Source: a bacterium (GTDB lineage Bacteria; Margulisbacteria; Marinamargulisbacteria; UBA6595). Taken from it: a stretch of 5,581 nt of DNA. The DNA lies in assembly GCA_027621615.1 (NCBI GenBank), contig JAQCBC010000066.1, positions 1 through 5,581 of the forward strand. The letters run 5' to 3'. The notes under the pieces are model-generated. The model made no database searches, was not told where the DNA came from, and worked only from the letters and a program-made list of their open reading frames with translations. Shown here one piece after another: positions 1 through 5,581 of this stretch. The position numbers and the translations under genes were made by a program. Each line of letters starts with the position of its first letter. Positions within the stretch are counted from its first letter, which is position 1.

Positions 1-1
1 T

Positions 2-2266
2 CGCGAACTAAAAAAAGCACTCGAGCAGTTTTGGAAAGGTGAGGCTGATTTCTCATTGTGTGAACAAGTGGGAAAAACCATTCGGACCCAAAATATTCAG
101 CAACAATCCGAGCTGGACTTTGTGCCCGTGAATGACTTTTCTAATTACGATCATGTCTTGGACATGAGTGTGTTGCTGGGCAATATTCCCAGCCGATATC
201 AACAAGACACCGATTCTGCCATTGATACGTACTTTAAAATGGCGCGGGGGCGATCCGCCAACACAACATCGTGCACCCACGCACAAGAAATGACCAAGTG
301 GTTTGATACCAATTACCATTATTTAGTTCCTGAATTTACAACCGACACAACCTTTACGCCCAATACCGATAAGTTGGTCAACGACATTAAAGAAGCCCAA
401 GCCCTTGGCGTAACAGTAAAGCCCGTCTTAATCGGGCCATTGACCTATTTGTTCATTGGTAAAGCCAAAGACAACTCAAATCCGTTGGATTTATTAAATA
501 AACTGTTGCCTGCATATTCAACAATACTAGACACCATTGCGTCGTTGGGCGTTACCTGGGTCCAACTGGATGAGCCCATTTTAGTCACTGAGCTGGATGC
601 CCAATGGACCACAGCGCTAACAACCGCATACACGCAGCTATCCAAACACACCGTCAAACTCTTATTGGCGACGTATTTTGGCTCCCTACAAAGTAATATA
701 GACCCCGTCTGTGCGTTGCCTGTTGACGGCATTCATGCGGATGGCGTGCGCGGCAATGCTGAAATCACAACCCTGGCTCAACGCATTCGTCCGGACCAAG
801 TGCTATCGGTGGGAATTATTGACGGTCGAAATATTTGGAAAAGCAACTTAAACCAGCTACTGGATCAACTAGAACCCATTCATCAGGTTCTATCCGATCG
901 ACTCTGGATAGCCCCGTCCTGCTCGTTGTTGCATGTGCCCGTATCATTAAAACGCGAAACTAAATTGGACGCAGACATCAAAAACTGGCTCGCTTTTGCT
1001 GAAGAAAAAATAGATGAATTGAACATTCTTGGCCAGGCATTGAACCACGGACGCGACAGTGTTCAGGATGCGCTAACCGCCAATCAAGCCGCAATTGATG
1101 CACGAAGCACATCCAATCGTGTGCACAAACAAACTGTCAAAGCAGCGGTTGAGCATTTAACCACCGCCCATGAAAACCGGCAATCTCAGTACGCACGTCG
1201 GGCTCAAATTCAAAAAGAACACTTTCAATTGCCAACCTACCCTACCACAACCATTGGGTCTTTTCCCCAAACCACCGCTATTCGACAAGCCCGGGCCAAG
1301 TTTAAACAGGGCACCCTCAACACCCAAGACTACACCACAGCCATGCACGAAGAAATCACACGTGCCGTTCGCGCTCAAGAAGACCTCGGCTTGGATGTTC
1401 TGGTTCACGGTGAAGCGGAACGCAACGACATGGTGGAATACTTTGGCGAGCAATTGGATGGCTTTGTATTCACTGAATTTGCCTGGGTGCAATCCTATGG
1501 GTCTCGCTGTGTTAAGCCCCCCATTATTTTTGGCGATGTCTCCCGACCCAACACGATGACGGTTGACTGGATCCGCTATGCCCAGTCTTTAACTGAAAAG
1601 CCCATGAAAGGGATGTTAACCGGACCCGTGACCATTTTAAACTGGTCGTTTGTCCGCGATGACCAACCACGCGCAACAACATGTAAACAAATTGCACTGG
1701 CTATTCGAGAGGAAGTCTTGGATTTGGAAGCCGCTGGCATTGCCATTATTCAAGTGGATGAAGCCGCCTTACGAGAAGGTTTGCCATTGCGAAAAAGCGA
1801 GTGGAACGCATACCTAGATTGGGCTGTAGGTTCTTTTAAAATCACCGCCAATGGCGTTCAAGATCAAACTCAAATTCACACGCATATGTGTTATTCTGAG
1901 TTTAACGATATTATTGAATCCATTGCTGCGATGGATGCAGATGTGGTTACTATTGAAACATCCCGATCCCAAATGGAGTTGTTGGATGTTTTTGATGATT
2001 ACAAATACCCCAATGAAATTGGACCGGGTGTGTATGATATTCATTCACCCAATATTCCATCAACGACAGCCATCGTTAATTTAATGACTTTGGCTACTCA
2101 GCGTATTCCAGCGGAACGCTTGTGGGTCAACCCCGACTGTGGACTAAAAACACGGCAGTGGGACGAAGTCATGCCCGCCCTGAAAAACATGGTTGAGGCC
2201 GCACAAAGTTTGCGACAATTGAACCCAAAGTCTGTGGCCGAGCCATGCACATCCGAGAAATCTTAG
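2..2266 (+). CDS. metE: Cobalamin-independent methionine synthase MetE (5' end outside window)
   Basis: Cytosolic zinc enzyme that transfers the methyl group of 5-methyltetrahydropteroyltri-glutamate to homocysteine, the last step of methionine synthesis. The window encodes 754 residues. The reading frame is open to base 2 and begins [11 protein letters not shown], which matches E. coli MetE from about residue 17, so about 16 residues are missing; the in-frame TTG at 56 is not the true start. The N-terminal barrel (window residues about 1-340) shows [15 protein letters not shown] and [12 protein letters not shown]. The C-terminal catalytic barrel starts near residue 410 with [10 protein letters not shown]. 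Zinc ligands are all present: His628, Cys630, Glu652 and Cys713 (E. coli 641, 643, 665, 726, constant offset of 13). Homocysteine-site Glu471 and Asp586 (E. coli 484, 599) are also kept. Oddities: Ser replaces E. coli Cys645, Ala replaces the Pro of DEPALRE, and about 15 extra residues follow the usual C-terminus. metF starts inside this extension. Identification is secure. Confidence 0.97.
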   Translation, partial: RELKKALEQFWKGEADFSLCEQVGKTIRTQNIQQQSELDFVPVNDFSNYDHVLDMSVLLGNIPSRYQQDTDSAIDTYFKMARGRSANTTSCTHAQEMTKWFDTNYHYLVPEFTTDTTFTPNTDKLVNDIKEAQALGVTVKPVLIGPLTYLFIGKAKDNSNPLDLLNKLLPAYSTILDTIASLGVTWVQLDEPILVTELDAQWTTALTTAYTQLSKHTVKLLLATYFGSLQSNIDPVCALPVDGIHADGVRGNAEITTLAQRIRPDQVLSVGIIDGRNIWKSNLNQLLDQLEPIHQVLSDRLWIAPSCSLLHVPVSLKRETKLDADIKNWLAFAEEKIDELNILGQALNHGRDSVQDALTANQAAIDARSTSNRVHKQTVKAAVEHLTTAHENRQSQYARRAQIQKEHFQLPTYPTTTIGSFPQTTAIRQARAKFKQGTLNTQDYTTAMHEEITRAVRAQEDLGLDVLVHGEAERNDMVEYFGEQLDGFVFTEFAWVQSYGSRCVKPPIIFGDVSRPNTMTVDWIRYAQSLTEKPMKGMLTGPVTILNWSFVRDDQPRATTCKQIALAIREEVLDLEAAGIAIIQVDEAALREGLPLRKSEWNAYLDWAVGSFKITANGVQDQTQIHTHMCYSEFNDIIESIAAMDADVVTIETSRSQMELLDVFDDYKYPNEIGPGVYDIHSPNIPSTTAIVNLMTLATQRIPAERLWVNPDCGLKTRQWDEVMPALKNMVEAAQSLRQLNPKSVAEPCTSEKS
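2245..2266 (+). promoter_or_regulatory. metE/metF coding overlap, probable translational coupling
   Basis: The metF ATG at 2245 lies 22 bases before the end of the metE TAG (2264-2266), in a different frame. The bases just upstream (2230-2244) contain no AGGAGG-like element. Inference: ribosomes finishing metE supply initiation at metF, which would keep the two pathway enzymes in fixed ratio. The overlap itself is read directly from the sequence; the coupling is not shown. Confidence 0.6.
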
Positions 2267-3138
2267 CCAAAAATCCCACGTGCTTAAGCTTTGAGTTTTT
2301 TCCGCCTAAAACCGAGCAGGCGTCACTCAAATTGCTTGATACAATCGCCGATATTCAAACCATGGCCCCCGCATACGTGAGTGTCACGTATGGGGCTGGG
2401 GGCACAACCCAGGCGTTGACCCATGACCTTGTGGTTAAGATTAACAACGAGCTCAATGTGCCCACCGTAGCGCATTTGACCTGCGTAGCGGCTACAAAGT
2501 TGGATATTATTCACATTTTGGATCGGTACCACGCCGCTGGCATACGCAATATTATGGCCCTGCGAGGAGACACACCCAAAACCATGCCAATCAACCCTGT
2601 CCCCAACGACTTTGCCCACGCAGCCGATCTGGTTGCCTTGATTAAAGACCGATACCCGTCCATGGGCATTGGGGTGGCTGGGTTTCCAGAAGGCCATCCG
2701 GGATGCCCCAATCGCCTCCTCGAAATGACACATCTAAAGGCAAAAGTGGATGCTGGCGCTGATTATATTTGCACGCAATTGTTTTTTGATAACCGTGACT
2801 TTTATGATTTTCAAGACCGATGCCGACTCGCTGGAATCACCGTGCCTATCGTTGCTGGAATTATGCCTATTACCAGCTTAAGCACCCTAAACCGTATCGC
2901 TGAATTAGCCGAAGGCGCCCGGTTTCCAGCGACCCTGTTAAAATCCCTAAACCGAGCGAAAACCGATGCTGATCTTGAAAACATTGGCATTCACTGGGCT
3001 GCTGAACAGGTTCGCGATTTACTCAACAACAGTGTCAGTGGGGTTCACTTTTATACATTTAACCAATCCAACCCAGCCTTAAAAATATGCAAAACCATTG
3101 GAATTTCACACTCCTCCCAGCTTAATCAAGTAGCGTAA
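2245..3138 (+). CDS. metF: 5,10-methylenetetrahydrofolate reductase MetF
   Basis: Flavoprotein (FAD) that reduces 5,10-methylenetetrahydrofolate to 5-methyltetrahydrofolate, the methyl donor used by MetE encoded just upstream. The 297 residues match the bacterial single-domain enzyme (E. coli MetF 296), without the C-terminal SAM-binding regulatory domain of eukaryotic forms. Visible family motifs are [10 protein letters not shown] (catalytic Glu17, equivalent of E. coli Glu28), [11 protein letters not shown] (45-55), AHLTC (76-80), ALRGD (Asp109, equivalent of E. coli Asp120), [16 protein letters not shown] (167-182, with substrate-binding Gln178) and VHFYTFN near the C-terminus. The ATG at 2245 is the only reasonable start: no in-frame start lies close upstream, and it places FEFFPP at the normal distance from the N-terminus. 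It lies within the 3' end of metE (22-base overlap) and has no recognisable Shine-Dalgarno sequence, so translation is probably coupled to metE. Very sure of identity. Confidence 0.97.
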   Translation: MHIREILAKNPTCLSFEFFPPKTEQASLKLLDTIADIQTMAPAYVSVTYGAGGTTQALTHDLVVKINNELNVPTVAHLTCVAATKLDIIHILDRYHAAGIRNIMALRGDTPKTMPINPVPNDFAHAADLVALIKDRYPSMGIGVAGFPEGHPGCPNRLLEMTHLKAKVDAGADYICTQLFFDNRDFYDFQDRCRLAGITVPIVAGIMPITSLSTLNRIAELAEGARFPATLLKSLNRAKTDADLENIGIHWAAEQVRDLLNNSVSGVHFYTFNQSNPALKICKTIGISHSSQLNQVA

Positions 3139-3152
3139 ACCCTCCCGACGTT
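3139..3152. other. Convergent junction between metF and msrAB, no visible terminator
   Basis: Only 14 bases separate the metF stop (TAA, plus) from the msrAB stop (TAA, minus). I looked for a GC-rich hairpin followed by a T run on either strand here and in the flanking 3' coding ends and found none. Transcripts from both sides probably run into the opposite gene before ending, or end by a factor-dependent mechanism. Confidence 0.6.
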
Positions 3153-4016
3153 TTAGATAGTATGAAAAACCAACGCCGCGCTATTAATGCAAAAGCGACG
3201 CCCACCCTGAGGCCCATCTGAAAAGACATGCCCCAAATGAATGGATGATTTTGGGGCCCGCACCTCTGTGCGGCAATACCCCAATGCGTAATCCTCAACC
3301 TCAATCAATGGGACCAGGGGTGCCGTAAAACTGGGCCAGCCGGTTCCGGAATCGTATTTGTCTTGACTACGAAACAACGGCTCCCCAGACACACAATCCA
3401 CATACACCCCCGGTGCCTTGTGATCCCAATAGGCATTGTCAAACGGGGGTTCAGTGCCCCCGTGGATCACGTGACGCTGATGATCAGTCAGGCCCCGCAT
3501 CTGCTGCTCCTGAATGGCCGTTGCTCGCCCGGATCCGTGATAATACTGGGCATAGGCCACTGGCTGAGATGCGGCATACCCTTGGTGCTGAGCTTCAGCC
3601 ACGGTCACGGGCATAGCCGGTCGAATGTGTGTGGCGCACGGCCGCTGCATGGATTGGGCGTACTGTGCGATCGCCGATTCGGCACACGCACGCTGATGCG
3701 CATCGTAATAAAACACGGTTGAGGCATACTGAGCACCTCGATCCGCAAATTGCCCGCCCGCATCCGACGGGTCGTGGTGTTTTAAAAAAATATCCACCAA
3801 AACGGTGTAGGGAATTTGCGTGGCGTCATACTGAATATGGACAACCTCCACATGGCCACTACGACCCGTACACACGTCCGCATACGTCGGGTTTGGGGAA
3901 TCACCGCCCATGTAGCCAACCACACAATCGATCACGCCATAAATGGCAAACGGCGCTTCCATGCACCAAAAACACCCACCGCCAAATGTGGCTGTTTGAA
4001 TCAAGCGATTACCCAA
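3153..4016 (-). CDS. msrAB: Fused peptide methionine sulfoxide reductase MsrA-MsrB
   Basis: Bifunctional repair enzyme: the MsrA half reduces methionine-S-sulfoxide and the MsrB half the R form. In 287 residues, MsrA spans about 7-160: [12 protein letters not shown] with catalytic Cys15, [23 protein letters not shown] (Glu57) and [11 protein letters not shown] (Asp92, Tyr97). MsrB spans about 175-285: [37 protein letters not shown] and RRFCINSA with catalytic Cys276. Both zinc CxxC pairs of MsrB are absent, as in PilB-type fusions. The usual resolving Cys of the GCGWPSF motif is Thr225, and the MsrA part lacks the usual C-terminal recycling cysteines; Cys248 (GYCRTEVR) is a candidate substitute. 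No signal peptide is evident, so a cytosolic enzyme is likely. The start is a TTG at 4014-4016: an in-frame stop lies at 4050-4052, no ATG lies between, and the first internal ATG falls after Cys15. A TTG at codon 5 is the only close alternative. It overlaps the DUF420 gene by 8 bases. Confidence 0.95.
   Translation of the reverse strand: MGNRLIQTATFGGGCFWCMEAPFAIYGVIDCVVGYMGGDSPNPTYADVCTGRSGHVEVVHIQYDATQIPYTVLVDIFLKHHDPSDAGGQFADRGAQYASTVFYYDAHQRACAESAIAQYAQSMQRPCATHIRPAMPVTVAEAQHQGYAASQPVAYAQYYHGSGRATAIQEQQMRGLTDHQRHVIHGGTEPPFDNAYWDHKAPGVYVDCVSGEPLFRSQDKYDSGTGWPSFTAPLVPLIEVEDYALGYCRTEVRAPKSSIHLGHVFSDGPQGGRRFCINSAALVFHTI
4009..4016 (-). promoter_or_regulatory. DUF420 stop / msrAB TTG start overlap
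   Basis: On the minus strand the DUF420 gene ends TTT TTT GGG TAA, and msrAB starts within the same bases as TTG GGT AAT CGC, one base out of phase. No Shine-Dalgarno element is seen in the preceding 20 bases. Inference: msrAB is translated by re-initiation or coupling after the upstream gene. The TTG sits on a run of six T (plus-strand A run 4015-4020). Confidence 0.55.
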
Positions 4017-4533
4017 AAAAGCGCAACATGACGTACACCAACACCCCCGTTACCGATACATAAAACCAGAGCGGCCACGTCCATCGAGCCAAGCGTTTGT
4101 GCAAAACAATTTGCTCAGTCAGCGACAAATAAACGGTCACCAAAATACACGGCAATGCCGCAATCGATACGATAATATGGGAAATTAAAATGAAAAAGTA
4201 CACTGGTCGAATCCAACCCTGACCCAAAAAAGGGGTATCCCCATGCACCGCATGATACACACAATAGCTCACCAAAAATAACGACGACATAACGAATGCC
4301 CCCAGCATCCAAAACCGATGGCAGTTGACGCGTTTTTTTAAAATAGCCGCCAATCCCAAGCACAAGCATACTGTTGCCGCACTGTTTAACAACGCATTAA
4401 CTAAGGGCAACGATTGAATCAGCGGGTTATGGCTCGAAATTGTAATTAAATTTCCGTAAATCAACCCAAACAAGCCCACCACAGCGATGGCGCTAAATCC
4501 AATTAAACCAGCTATCACGGATCGATTTCCCAT
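4009..4533 (-). CDS. DUF420 family membrane protein (CtaM/YozB-like)
   Basis: Integral membrane protein of 174 residues with about five hydrophobic segments, near residues 6-29, 45-65, 74-95, 110-137 and 153-171. It shows the DUF420 pattern: [15 protein letters not shown], then [31 protein letters not shown], and a C-terminal [20 protein letters not shown]. Histidines 94, 97, 119 and 145 sit at or near membrane boundaries, as is usual for the family. Family knowledge: the Bacillus/Staphylococcus member (YozB/CtaM) is needed for a functional heme-copper oxidase of the aa3 type; the biochemical role is not settled. DUF420 genes often lie near cytochrome oxidase or heme assembly genes, which agrees with the CcsA-like gene 9 bases upstream. 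The ATG at 4531-4533 gives the normal N-terminus; upstream pairing to 16S rRNA is weak. Family assignment is firm; an oxidase-maturation role is inferred. Confidence 0.88.
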   Translation of the reverse strand: MGNRSVIAGLIGFSAIAVVGLFGLIYGNLITISSHNPLIQSLPLVNALLNSAATVCLCLGLAAILKKRVNCHRFWMLGAFVMSSLFLVSYCVYHAVHGDTPFLGQGWIRPVYFFILISHIIVSIAALPCILVTVYLSLTEQIVLHKRLARWTWPLWFYVSVTGVLVYVMLRFFG

Positions 4534-4542
4534 ATGCTTAGT

Positions 4543-5581
4543 CTACTTTAAAAATCGCTTGGGCAAAAGCCCCAAATACATTAAAAACCCATTAAGCAAA
4601 TAAAACCCAATGAGCCACCCCATGGATTTATTCATAAACCCATACGCATGCAAACCAATCCCCAGCATATTCACCCCAAACCAAGAAAACGCTACCACGG
4701 CATTGCCCCCAATTGCCAAGACCATCACCCCCCGTTCTTTGATCCAACCGGCTAACCGCGCATGCAATATGATCGCCCCCCAGAGCACCACCAGCAACGC
4801 ACCATTTTCTTTGGGATCCCACCCCCAAAATCGCCCCCAACTTTGGTCCGCCCAAATGCCTCCTAAAATAGTCCCAATACTGCTTAATGATAAGCCAATC
4901 ATCACAATAATTAACGTTAACCGAACCAAGTCCGATGCCTGTGCCTCAAAGTGTCTATCCATCAAGCGCCGCACCACATAATAAGCGCCTAAAAACCCCG
5001 CCAACAGCATTGCACTGTATCCCAATGTCATGATCACCACATGGGTGCTCAACCAAAAATTGGTATCCAATACCGCTTGCAGCATTTGCAAGGTATCCCC
5101 CTGAATGGCTAAATGATGGGCAATAATTAAAGTCAAAAAATTAATGCATAAGGAAAAAAACAGCAAGGCTGATCGATTGGCAGCCGACCGCATCCGAGGC
5201 CCAATTGCCAATGCCAATGCCAAGACCCCCCAGCCGACAAATACAGCCGATGAATACAAGTTTGTCACCGGTGGTCGGTTTTCTATAATCATGCGGCACA
5301 GCAACCCCACACTGTGAAGACCAAACGCCCATACGGTGGTGGGGAGAACGAAAGCCGAAACCCACCGAAATCGGTAACTGGCCAGCAGCATCAGCATCAC
5401 CAGGCCATACCACACCAAAGCCTGATAAAAGAGCATCGTTCGATTTAATACCGCTTCAAGCGTCACCCGCGATTGGGCCGGGACTCGCTGCGCCTGGGCG
5501 ATGCGATTCACCGATGACCAATCCGATGCCTGATACGCCGGAACCACCGCAAACACAGCGTCGTCCACTGTAAAATAAGCC
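4543..5581 (-). CDS. ccsA: Cytochrome c biogenesis protein, CcsA/ResC type (5' end outside window)
   Basis: Polytopic membrane protein of System II cytochrome c maturation; it carries heme across the membrane and presents it to apocytochrome. The diagnostic WWD region is present (WADQSWGRFWGWDPKENG, residues 239-256 counting from a GTG at 5566-5568), followed by ILHARL (His269) and MLGIGLHAYGF (His307); STHVVIM holds His176. These correspond to the external heme-ligating pair (176, 307) and an intramembrane His (269) of CcsBA. About eight hydrophobic segments are visible. The segment ENRPPVTNLYSSAVFVGWG matches the long CcsA forms found in fused or ResB-linked proteins. The GTG has no Shine-Dalgarno sequence, the frame is open to the window edge, and about 45 polar residues precede the first membrane segment, so I judge this to be the C-terminal part of a longer protein, perhaps fused to a ResB/CcsB domain. 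The DUF420 gene follows after 9 bases. Confidence 0.9.
   Translation of the reverse strand, partial: AYFTVDDAVFAVVPAYQASDWSSVNRIAQAQRVPAQSRVTLEAVLNRTMLFYQALVWYGLVMLMLLASYRFRWVSAFVLPTTVWAFGLHSVGLLCRMIIENRPPVTNLYSSAVFVGWGVLALALAIGPRMRSAANRSALLFFSLCINFLTLIIAHHLAIQGDTLQMLQAVLDTNFWLSTHVVIMTLGYSAMLLAGFLGAYYVVRRLMDRHFEAQASDLVRLTLIIVMIGLSLSSIGTILGGIWADQSWGRFWGWDPKENGALLVVLWGAIILHARLAGWIKERGVMVLAIGGNAVVAFSWFGVNMLGIGLHAYGFMNKSMGWLIGFYLLNGFLMYLGLLPKRFLK

Noticed and set aside
56..58. TTG as the metE start
   Set aside because: The frame stays open upstream and codes for [11 protein letters not shown], a conserved MetE N-terminal segment, so the real start is left of the window.
1157..1559. Plus and minus open frames of 111 and 129 codons inside metE
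   Set aside because: The metE frame is intact and conserved across this stretch; the alternate frames show only reading-shadow composition.
3139..3152. Bidirectional terminator between metF and msrAB
   Set aside because: No inverted repeat of useful length and no T run in the right place on either strand.
3363..4063. Several plus-strand open frames of 67-144 codons opposite msrAB
   Set aside because: They lie antisense to a clear msrAB gene, are rich in Arg, His and Pro as expected for a shadow frame, and show no domain or start signal.
4004..4533. DUF420 gene and msrAB both begin with the codons for Met-Gly-Asn-Arg and share 10 of 12 starting bases
   Set aside because: Similarity stops after the fourth codon and the proteins are unrelated; chance is the simplest reading.
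5203..5224. Short tandem GCCAAT-like repeat
   Set aside because: Only about three imperfect units; on the minus strand it codes for alternating Leu-Ala in a membrane helix of the CcsA-like protein, which explains it.

Overview
The window is almost fully coding and holds two gene blocks that face each other. The plus strand carries metE and metF, the last two steps of methionine synthesis by the cobalamin-independent route. The minus strand carries a cytochrome c assembly gene of the CcsA/ResC type, a DUF420 (CtaM/YozB-like) membrane protein gene, and a fused methionine sulfoxide reductase gene, msrAB. The two outer genes run off the window: metE lacks about 16 N-terminal residues at the left edge, and the CcsA-like frame is still open at the right edge.

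Layout: metE (2-2266, plus, 5' cut by the window) overlaps metF (2245-3138, plus) by 22 bases. A 14-base gap separates the metF stop from the msrAB stop. On the minus strand, read right to left, the CcsA-like gene (4543-5581) is followed after 9 bases by the DUF420 gene (4009-4533). Its stop region overlaps the TTG start of msrAB (3153-4016) by 8 bases. No RNA gene, mobile element, CRISPR array or convincing terminator is visible, and there is no non-coding stretch above about 15 bases. Promoters of both blocks must lie outside the window.

How the genes fit together: MetF makes 5-methyltetrahydrofolate and MetE uses it to methylate homocysteine, so the plus block is a compact methionine module. 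The minus block looks like part of a respiratory maturation cluster: System II cytochrome c heme ligation plus a DUF420 protein that in Bacillus and Staphylococcus is linked to heme-copper oxidase maturation. MsrAB at its end repairs oxidised methionine. The methionine theme joins the two blocks biologically, but they are convergent and need not be co-regulated.

Organism: a bacterium of middling GC using the standard code. System II cytochrome c assembly with a long CcsA-type protein plus a DUF420 gene resembles clusters I recall from Planctomycetes, Verrucomicrobia and related Gram-negatives, while MetE reads very close to E. coli MetE. I cannot fix the phylum. Most of the window is well-known biology. 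The points worth a second look are the cysteine losses in MsrAB, the TTG start on a T6 tract that couples msrAB to the DUF420 gene, the ccsA-DUF420-msrAB linkage, and substitutions at well-studied MetE positions. I did not find a clearly new system here.
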